From Pseudomonas fluorescens (GTDB lineage Bacteria > Pseudomonadota > Gammaproteobacteria > Pseudomonadales > Pseudomonadaceae), in NCBI RefSeq assembly GCF_018614655.1, contig NZ_JAGGOG010000001.1:62001-126000 (forward strand): a stretch of DNA of 64,000 nt, given 5' to 3'. How positions within the stretch are numbered: the first letter of the stretch is position 1; each line of letters opens with the position of its first letter. Below the pieces are notes generated by a model, which ran no database searches, was not told the origin of the DNA, and saw nothing but the letters and a program-made list of their open reading frames with translations. This document shows, piece by piece, positions 57,676 through 64,000 of this stretch. The position numbers and the translations under genes are program-made.

Positions 57676-59064
57676 ATGCCAACTGCCCGCCATGTCAGTC
57701 CTGACGAGATCCGTAAAGGCTTCTCCAAAGCCATGTCCGACATGTACCGAGATGAAGTGCCGCTGTATGGCGCCTTGATGGAGTTGGTGGCCGAGACCAA
57801 TGCGCGCGTTCTGGAAACGGACGTAGCCCTGGCACAACAGCTGCAGCGCACCGGTGAAATCCAGCGGCTGGACATGGAGCGCCACGGCGCCATCCGCCTG
57901 GGCACCGCCGAAGAGCTGACTACCATCCGCCGCCTGTTTGCGGTGATGGGCATGCAGCCGGTGGGCTACTACGACCTGACCCCGGCCGGGGTTCCGGTGC
58001 ATTCCACGGCCTTTCGCGCCGTACATGAAAGCGCATTGCAAGCCAGCCCATTCCGGGTCTTCACCTCGTTGCTGCGCCTGGAACTGATCGAAAACCCCGA
58101 GCTGCGGGCGTTCGCCCAGGCCGCACTGGCCAAACGTTCGATTTTCACCCCAGGTGCACTGGCACTGATCGAACAAGCGGAAAAAGACGGTGGCCTCAAC
58201 GCCGCCGATGCCGAAGCCTTCACCCAGCAAGCCCTGGAAACCTTCCGCTGGCACCACACCGCCACCGTCAGCGCCACGCAATACCAGCAGTTGAGCGACC
58301 AACACCGGCTGATCGCCGACGTGGTGGCCTTCAAGGGCCCACACATCAATCACCTGACCCCGCGCACCCTGGACATCGACCAGGTACAGGCCGCCATGCC
58401 CGGCAAAGGCATCACCCCCAAAGCCGTGATTGAAGGCCCGCCTCGCCGCCAATGCCCTATCCTGCTGCGCCAAACCAGCTTCAAGGCCCTGGACGAAGCC
58501 ATTGCGTTTACCGACGCCAAGGGCAGCCACAGTGCGCGCTTCGGCGAAATCGAACAGCGCGGCGTGGCGCTGACGCCCAAAGGCCGGGCCTTGTACGACG
58601 AACTACTGAATGCGGTGCGGGATGAACTGGGCGCATTCCCCACTGAAGCCAATGCCGGGCGCTACACCGAACTGATGGAACAGCACTTCCGGGCCTTCCC
58701 GGATGATCATCGGCAAATGCGCGAACAGGAACTGGCGTTCTTTCGTTATTTCGTGACCGATAAGGGGCTTGCGGCACAGGGTCGGGCAGGCGTGCCACGC
58801 ACATTGGGTGCTTTGATCGAGGCCGGGCATGTGGATGTGGAGCCGTTGGTGTATGAGGACTTCCTGCCGGTGAGCGCGGCGGGTATTTTCCAGTCGAACC
58901 TGGGGGATGCGGCGCAAAGTCACTACGCAGCCAACTCCAATCAAGCGGAGTTTGAAAAGGCCTTGGGGCGCCAGACGATTGATGAGTTGAAGCTGTACGG
59001 GGAAACCCAACAGCGGTCGATCATGATGTGTGCGCAAGCATTGGGCTTGCCGGCACTGGCGTGA
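57676..59064 (+). CDS. DUF1338/HglS-like 2-oxoadipate dioxygenase/decarboxylase
   Basis: A 462-residue Fe(II) enzyme of the VOC-like DUF1338 family. HglS of P. putida converts 2-oxoadipate to D-2-hydroxyglutarate in D-lysine catabolism. Candidate metal ligands are His70 in MERHGAIRLG, His226 in GPHINHLTPR and a Glu in RFGEIEQRG (Glu291 or Glu293). Length and motif order agree with HglS. No other lysine-catabolic gene is adjacent; it appears monocistronic and divergent from the GH63 gene. Confidence 0.85.
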   Translation: MPTARHVSPDEIRKGFSKAMSDMYRDEVPLYGALMELVAETNARVLETDVALAQQLQRTGEIQRLDMERHGAIRLGTAEELTTIRRLFAVMGMQPVGYYDLTPAGVPVHSTAFRAVHESALQASPFRVFTSLLRLELIENPELRAFAQAALAKRSIFTPGALALIEQAEKDGGLNAADAEAFTQQALETFRWHHTATVSATQYQQLSDQHRLIADVVAFKGPHINHLTPRTLDIDQVQAAMPGKGITPKAVIEGPPRRQCPILLRQTSFKALDEAIAFTDAKGSHSARFGEIEQRGVALTPKGRALYDELLNAVRDELGAFPTEANAGRYTELMEQHFRAFPDDHRQMREQELAFFRYFVTDKGLAAQGRAGVPRTLGALIEAGHVDVEPLVYEDFLPVSAAGIFQSNLGDAAQSHYAANSNQAEFEKALGRQTIDELKLYGETQQRSIMMCAQALGLPALA

Positions 59065-59231
59065 GGTAAGGAGTTCGCCCGACGCCACAGCGCAATCCTT
59101 GCGCCGTAAACGAGCCCCAGGGTCGGGCGAACGATTGGCATGATAGGCAGTGAAGGGGATGCTGTCCTTCGGAGAATTCTGAACAAATGTGGGAGCGGCA
59201 GTACCACGTCCCCACATTAGAGGTATGCCGC

Positions 59232-59453
59232 TTACAACAACTTGGCAATCTCGTCCTTAACGAGCAAGCGCTTCTCCTTCAACTTCTTCAACTCATCATC
59301 ACTGCCGGCCGCCTTTTCAGCGCTCAATACCTGTTCATCGACAGTTTTGTATTTATCGAGCAGCGCATTCAAATGGGGATTCTCTGCCCGGCGCCCGTCG
59401 ACAACTTCCTTGCTCAAACCCAGGTCCTGATACAGGTCGTGTTTCACTGGCAT
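59232..59453 (-). CDS. DUF465 family small protein (YdcH-like)
   Basis: A 73-residue helical hairpin protein. The opening PVKHDLYQDLG and the charged second half (EKRLLVKDEIAKLL) are typical of DUF465. The ATG at 59453 has a near-perfect ribosome site (GGAGG), favouring it over an in-frame start at 59477. Function unknown. It is divergent from the transketolase gene. A half REP (GTGGGAGCGGCAGTACCACG) lies just downstream at about 59189. Confidence 0.88.
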   Translation of the reverse strand: MPVKHDLYQDLGLSKEVVDGRRAENPHLNALLDKYKTVDEQVLSAEKAAGSDDELKKLKEKRLLVKDEIAKLL

Positions 59454-59641
59454 GGCGTACCTCCGCAAGTTGATCAATGGCTGATGCCCTTTGAAGCTAG
59501 CCTATCGGAGGGGCCCTTGTCATGTTTGAGATCAAGGCTGTCGCGTTTGCAGCCCCGTTCGTCGCAGGAAGGGTCATGAGACAAAACCTTTGCCGTGCCC
59601 TGCCTTCCACTGTAGATCGCCACCCGAGGAGGACAGGTTCC

Positions 59642-61705
59642 ATGAGTCACGCTGCCAACGCTGTCGACACCCTGTGCATCAACACCCTTCGCACCCTGGC
59701 CATGGACGCCGTGCAGAAGGCCAACTCCGGCCACCCCGGCACGCCCATGGGCCTGGCTCCGGTGGGTTATACCTTGTGGAACCGCTTCCTGCGCTATCAC
59801 CCCGAGCATCCCGACTGGCCCAACCGTGACCGTTTCGTATTATCGGTGGGCCATGCCTCGATGTTGCTCTATTCGCTGCTGCACCTGGCCGGCGTGGTCG
59901 AGATTGATGAGCACGGCAAGCGCTCCGGTAACCCGGCCATCAGCCTTGAAGACATCAAGCAGTTCCGGCAGATGGGCTCCAAAACGCCAGGCCACCCGGA
60001 ATACCGCATGACCACCGGGGTGGAAACCACCACCGGACCTATGGGCCAGGGTTGTGCCAACAGCGTCGGCATGGCCATGGCCGAGCGCTGGCTGGGTCAG
60101 CGCTTCAACCGGGACGGCAAGGTGTTGTTCGACTACAACGTCTACACCCTGTGCGGCGACGGCGACATGATGGAAGGTATCAGCAGCGAAGCCGCGTCAC
60201 TGGCCGGGCATTTGAAGCTGGCGAACCTGTGCTGGATCTATGACAACAACACCATCAGCATCGAGGGCCACACCGAATTGGCCTTCAGCGAAGATGTGAT
60301 CACGCGCTTCCAGGCTTATGGCTGGCACACCTTGCACGTGACCGATGCCAATGACCTCAAAGCCCTGAGTGATGCCCTGGACACCTTCACGACCAACACC
60401 GGAGCGCCGACGCTGATCGTGGTCGACAGTGTGATTGGCTACGGTTCACCCCACAAACACAATACATCTGCTGCCCATGGCGAGCCCTTGGGCGTGGATG
60501 AAATCCGCTTGACCAAAGCAGCCTACGGTTGGCCCGAGGACGAAAGCTTCCTGGTTCCGGACGAAGCCCGCAGCGTGTTGCACGATGCGCTGGTGGCACG
60601 CGCCCAGCCCTTGTATGAGCAATGGTCGCGAACCTTGTCCCAGCTCGAACAGCACGAGCCGGAACTGGCCGATGAACTGCGGCGTATGCGCGCAGGTGAG
60701 ATGCCCGAGCATTGGGGCGACCGCCTGCCGACCTTTGCTTGCGATGCCAAAGGCCTGGCCAGCCGTGCTTCGGGTGGCGAAGTGTTGAACGCTTTTGCCC
60801 AGCAGATTCCCTGGCTGCTCGGGGGCTCGGCGGACTTGTCGCCTTCCACCAAGACCAACCTGACCTTCGACGGTGCCGGGCGTTTCAGTGCCGAGGACTA
60901 CAGTGGGCGCAACCTGCACTTCGGTATCCGCGAGCACGCCATGGGTGCCATCGCCAACGGGATGGCGCTGTCTTATTTGCGGCCCTACACCTCGACCTTC
61001 CTGGTGTTCAGCGACTACATGAAACCGCCGATCCGCTTGGCGGCGATCATGGAACTGCCGGTGGTGTTTGTGTTTACCCATGACTCGATTGGCGTGGGCG
61101 AAGATGGCCCGACGCACCAGCCTGTCGAACACCTGAGTCAACTACGCGCCACGCCGGGCTTGCTGACCCTGCGTCCGGGGGATGCCAATGAAACCCTGGA
61201 GGCCTGGAAGATCGCGCTCGCCCAGACCCATCGCCCCAGTTGTATCGTGCTGTCGCGTCAGAACCTGCCGACGCTGGATCGCACGAAATACGCAGCAGCA
61301 TCGGGTACTGCCCGCGGGGCCTATGTATTGGCCGGGGCCGAGAAGCCCGAGGTGATCCTGATGGCGACCGGCAGCGAGGTCAGCCTGGCCGTTGACGCCT
61401 ATGAGCAGTTGAAAGCGGACGGGGTAGCGGCGCGGGTGGTGTCGATGCCCAGTTGGGAGTTGTTTGAGGAACAGGACCAGGCCTACCGCGACAGCGTCTT
61501 GCCGCCGGCCGTGAAAGCTCGGGTGGTGGTGGAACAGGCCGGCCCCTTGGGTTGGGACCGTTATGTCGGGCAAACCGGGGCCAAGGTGGTAATGAACAGC
61601 TTCGGGGCTTCGGCACCGTTGGCCAAGTTGCAGGCCAAGTTCGGGTTTACGCTGGAGAATGTGGTGAAGGTGGCCAAGGAGCAGGTTCGACACAGTAACC
61701 ACTAA
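59642..61705 (+). CDS. tkt: Transketolase
   Basis: A 687-residue thiamine-diphosphate enzyme that moves two-carbon units in the pentose phosphate pathway, also supplying erythrose 4-phosphate to DAHP synthase. Motifs are KANSGHPGTPMGLAP, TGPMGQG, the ThDP/Mg loop CGDGDMMEGISSEAASLAGH, FGIREHAMGAIANGMAL and DSIGVGEDGPTHQPVEHL. Length and order agree with bacterial TktA. The ATG at 59642 follows GGAGGA. A REPIN follows the stop by 17 bases. Confidence 0.95.
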   Translation: MSHAANAVDTLCINTLRTLAMDAVQKANSGHPGTPMGLAPVGYTLWNRFLRYHPEHPDWPNRDRFVLSVGHASMLLYSLLHLAGVVEIDEHGKRSGNPAISLEDIKQFRQMGSKTPGHPEYRMTTGVETTTGPMGQGCANSVGMAMAERWLGQRFNRDGKVLFDYNVYTLCGDGDMMEGISSEAASLAGHLKLANLCWIYDNNTISIEGHTELAFSEDVITRFQAYGWHTLHVTDANDLKALSDALDTFTTNTGAPTLIVVDSVIGYGSPHKHNTSAAHGEPLGVDEIRLTKAAYGWPEDESFLVPDEARSVLHDALVARAQPLYEQWSRTLSQLEQHEPELADELRRMRAGEMPEHWGDRLPTFACDAKGLASRASGGEVLNAFAQQIPWLLGGSADLSPSTKTNLTFDGAGRFSAEDYSGRNLHFGIREHAMGAIANGMALSYLRPYTSTFLVFSDYMKPPIRLAAIMELPVVFVFTHDSIGVGEDGPTHQPVEHLSQLRATPGLLTLRPGDANETLEAWKIALAQTHRPSCIVLSRQNLPTLDRTKYAAASGTARGAYVLAGAEKPEVILMATGSEVSLAVDAYEQLKADGVAARVVSMPSWELFEEQDQAYRDSVLPPAVKARVVVEQAGPLGWDRYVGQTGAKVVMNSFGASAPLAKLQAKFGFTLENVVKVAKEQVRHSNH

Positions 61706-61722
61706 TCAATGAGTGCCACTTT

Positions 61723-61856
61723 GTGGCGAGCGGGCTTGCCCCGCGTTGGGCTGCGCAGCAGCCCTAAATTCTGTCACAGAGAGTTCTGTCTGAAAGAATT
61801 CGATGACCTTACTGGGGCTGCTGCGCAGCCCAACGCGGGGCAAGCCCGCTCGCCAC
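61723..61856. repeat. REPIN-like inverted repeat (GTGGCGAGCGGGCTTGCC type)
   Basis: Arms GTGGCGAGCGGGCTTGCCCCGCG and CGCGGGGCAAGCCCGCTCGCCAC have an inner pair GGGCTGCGCAGCAGCCC. It is the same family as 33023-33152 and lies between the convergent tkt and uvrA-like genes. Confidence 0.9.
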
Positions 61857-61878
61857 AATGGCCCAGTCATATCGAAGG

Positions 61879-64000
61879 TCAGGGCAGTTCCCGCGCCAGG
61901 AACGGTGCGGTACGACTGCTCTTACTCCGGGCGACTTTTTGCGGCGTCCCACTCACCACAACCTTCCCGCCTCGATCGCCCGCCCCCGGTCCAATATCAA
62001 TCACCCAGTCACTCTGGGCCACCACCCGCATTTCATGTTCCACCACAATCACCGTATGCCCCGCATCCACCAGATGGTTGAGCTGGCTGAGCAAGCGGTC
62101 GACATCTCGCGGATGCAACCCGGTGGTCGGTTCATCCAACACATACAAGGTGGCGCCCCGAGCGTTGCGCTGTAGCTCGGTGGCCAGTTTGATCCGCTGG
62201 GCTTCGCCGCCGGACAACTCAGTCGCCGGCTGCCCCAGTCGCAGGTAGCCCAGGCCGATATCCCTCAGCACTTGCAGCGAGCGCAAGACGCCGGATTGTT
62301 CGGCAAATACCTCCACGGCTTGCTCGACGGTCAGCCCCAGCACCTGAGCGATGTTCAAACCTTCCCAGGTAATCGCCAGGGTCTCAGGGTTATAGCGCGC
62401 GCCATGACAGGTCGGGCACGGCGCATACACGCTGGGCATAAACAGCAATTCGACGCTGACGAAACCTTCGCCCTCACAGTTCGGGCAACGGCCTTTGGCG
62501 ACGTTGAAGGAGAACTGCCCCGCGTCGTAGCCGTGTTTTTTCGCCGCTGTTGTGGCGGCGAACAGTTTGCGCACGTTATCGAACAGACCGGTGTAGGTCG
62601 CCAGGTTCGAGCGCGGCGTGCGGCCGATGGGTTTCTGGTCCACCTGTACCAAGCGTCGAATGTGCTCAAGCCCGGCGCTGATACGGCCGCCGCTGGTTTG
62701 CACAGGCTCATCCTCAAGGCTTGGCTCGTCCTCTTCGGCTTGCACCATACGACCCAGCCCAGCGCCCACCAACTCCAACAACGCCTGACTGACCAGGCTG
62801 GACTTGCCCGAACCGGAGATCCCGGTGACGGCGGTAAAGCAACCCAACGGGAAGTCCACACTCACGTCATCCAGGTTATTGCGCCTCACCCCTTCCAGGC
62901 TCAACCAGCCTGTCGGTTGACGGGGCGAACGGCCGGCCGGGCGCTGCTCGGCGAACAGGTACTCGCGGGTTTGTGACGCCTCAACCTGAGCCAGGCCCGC
63001 TGGCGGGCCGCTGTAGAGTACCTGGCCGCCATGCTCACCCGCCGCAGGGCCAACGTCGATCAGCCAATCGGCACGGCGCATGGTTTCCAGGTCGTGTTCC
63101 ACCACAAACAACGAGTTGCCCGCGGCCTTCAATCGATCCAGCGCCGCGAACAGCGCCTCACCGTCAGCAGGATGCAAGCCGGCCGAGGGCTCGTCCAGCA
63201 CATAGATCACCCCGAACAACTGCGAACCCAATTGCGTGGCCAGCCGCAAGCGTTGCAACTCACCGGAAGACAAGGTCGGCGTGCTGCGCTCCAGGGCCAG
63301 GTAACCCAGCCCCAGGTCGGTCAGGGTGCTGACCCGCTCGAGCAAATCCTGGGCGATCCGCTGGGCGGCCAGGCGTTTTTCCACCGACAACTTGCCCTTG
63401 TCCTGCCCCTCGGCCACCGGGCGCAGCATCTCGGCCAGTTGCAGCAATGACATCTGTGACAGCTCGCCAATGTCATAACCTGCGAACTTCACCGACAACG
63501 CCGCCCGAGTCAGGCGCTTGCCCTCGCACAACGGGCACGGACTGCCCTGCATGAACTGCGAGACACGCTTTTTCATCAGCGCGCTTTGGGAATGGGTAAA
63601 GGTGTGCAGGATATAGCGCCGGGCCCCGCTGAACGTGCCCTGGTAACTGGGCTCCAGCTTGCGCTTGAGGGCATCGCGGGTTTGCGCCGGGGTCAGGCCG
63701 GCGTACACCGGCACGGTTGGGGTTTCTTCGGTGAAGAGAATCCAGTCCCGCTGTTTTTTCGGCAAATCGCGCCACGGGATGTCGACGTCATAACCCATCG
63801 TTACCAGAATGTCCCGCAGGTTCTGCCCCTGCCACGCCAGCGGCCAGGAAGCCACCGCCCGCTGGCGAATGGTCAGGGACGGATCGGGCACCATCAACGC
63901 CTCGGTGACTTCATACACCCGGCCCAACCCATGGCATTGCGGGCAGGCGCCCTGGGGCAAGTTGGGGGAAAAGTCCTCGGCATACAGCATCGGCTGCCCC
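61879..64000 (-). CDS. UvrA-like ABC ATPase (5' end outside window)
   Basis: The C-terminal 706 residues of a UvrA-type protein; the frame is open to the right edge. Visible are three CxxC-type zinc motifs (CPQCHGLGRV, CPLCEGKRL, CPNCEGEGF with CPTCHGARY), two ABC signatures (LSSGELQRLRLATQ and LSGGEAQRIKLATEL) with their Walker B segments, and the second Walker A GISGSGKSSL. UvrA dimers find DNA lesions. The spacing suggests a compact paralogue (UvrA2-like) rather than the about 940-residue housekeeping UvrA, but the missing N-terminus prevents certainty. Confidence 0.88.
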   Translation of the reverse strand, partial: GQPMLYAEDFSPNLPQGACPQCHGLGRVYEVTEALMVPDPSLTIRQRAVASWPLAWQGQNLRDILVTMGYDVDIPWRDLPKKQRDWILFTEETPTVPVYAGLTPAQTRDALKRKLEPSYQGTFSGARRYILHTFTHSQSALMKKRVSQFMQGSPCPLCEGKRLTRAALSVKFAGYDIGELSQMSLLQLAEMLRPVAEGQDKGKLSVEKRLAAQRIAQDLLERVSTLTDLGLGYLALERSTPTLSSGELQRLRLATQLGSQLFGVIYVLDEPSAGLHPADGEALFAALDRLKAAGNSLFVVEHDLETMRRADWLIDVGPAAGEHGGQVLYSGPPAGLAQVEASQTREYLFAEQRPAGRSPRQPTGWLSLEGVRRNNLDDVSVDFPLGCFTAVTGISGSGKSSLVSQALLELVGAGLGRMVQAEEDEPSLEDEPVQTSGGRISAGLEHIRRLVQVDQKPIGRTPRSNLATYTGLFDNVRKLFAATTAAKKHGYDAGQFSFNVAKGRCPNCEGEGFVSVELLFMPSVYAPCPTCHGARYNPETLAITWEGLNIAQVLGLTVEQAVEVFAEQSGVLRSLQVLRDIGLGYLRLGQPATELSGGEAQRIKLATELQRNARGATLYVLDEPTTGLHPRDVDRLLSQLNHLVDAGHTVIVVEHEMRVVAQSDWVIDIGPGAGDRGGKVVVSGTPQKVARSKSSRTAPFLARELP

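Overview
The window looks like chromosomal DNA of a fluorescent Pseudomonas (P. fluorescens group). The grounds are the gacA-uvrC-pgsA-tRNA-Gly block with a TTG-initiated gacA, yejABEF, pseudomonad parvulins, a GntP/hydroxybutyrate locus with its own sigma-54 activator, and many REP/REPIN-type hairpin repeats typical of this group. Coding density is high, and no rRNA, CRISPR array, prophage or intact insertion sequence was seen. The only mobile remnant is a decayed IS3-type transposase tail near 10.8 kb.

Layout. 1-10.1 kb: a divergent Nramp-like transporter (cut by the window edge), a diguanylate cyclase, and small metabolic genes in regulator-target pairs (GlxA-type regulator/tautomerase; LysR/SnoaL+SDR), plus an FMN reductase, an alpha/beta hydrolase and a histidine phosphatase. 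10.1-11.1 kb: a gene-poor kilobase with the IS3 fragment. 11.1-14.3 kb: tRNA-Gly(GCC), pgsA, uvrC and gacA on the minus strand. 14.5-17.5 kb: a GNAT, a nitrilase-family hydrolase and a DAHP synthase. The DAHP synthase is preceded by a leader peptide rich in Phe/Tyr/Trp, a strong intrinsic terminator and a second Tyr-rich small ORF. 17.8-23.8 kb: a parvulin and yejABEF. 23.9-30 kb: a sigma-54 activator, GntP permease, 3-hydroxybutyrate dehydrogenase and acetoacetyl-CoA synthetase, with a clear -24/-12 promoter and matching dyads upstream of the permease.

30.1-33 kb: a hybrid sensor kinase and a second parvulin. 33.2-39.7 kb: a minus-strand catabolic cluster (polar amino-acid-type ABC transporter, RidA, IclR regulator, fold-III PLP dehydratase-like enzyme, KDG-kinase-like sugar kinase). 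Read together, it suggests use of an amino-sugar acid such as D-glucosaminate through 2-keto-3-deoxygluconate. 40-42 kb: a thioredoxin-like protein and a TerC/CBS/CorC membrane protein. 42.4-51.6 kb: a SorC regulator and RpiB-like isomerase, divergent from a sugar ABC transporter, a GolD/DthD-like SDR, a zinc alcohol dehydrogenase and DhaK/DhaL. Together they suggest a C4 polyol (erythritol/threitol) or related ketose pathway.

51.8-64 kb: sohB, a histidine phosphatase, an SCP2 protein, an unknown secreted or anchored protein, a GH63-type glucosidase, an HglS-like DUF1338 dioxygenase, a small DUF465 protein, transketolase, and a UvrA-like protein cut by the right edge.

The most interesting points are the tandem leader arrangement before the DAHP synthase, the two candidate catabolic clusters, the sigma-54/dyad layout of the hydroxybutyrate locus, and nested REP elements. 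All functional assignments rest on reading motifs and context. No database search was run.
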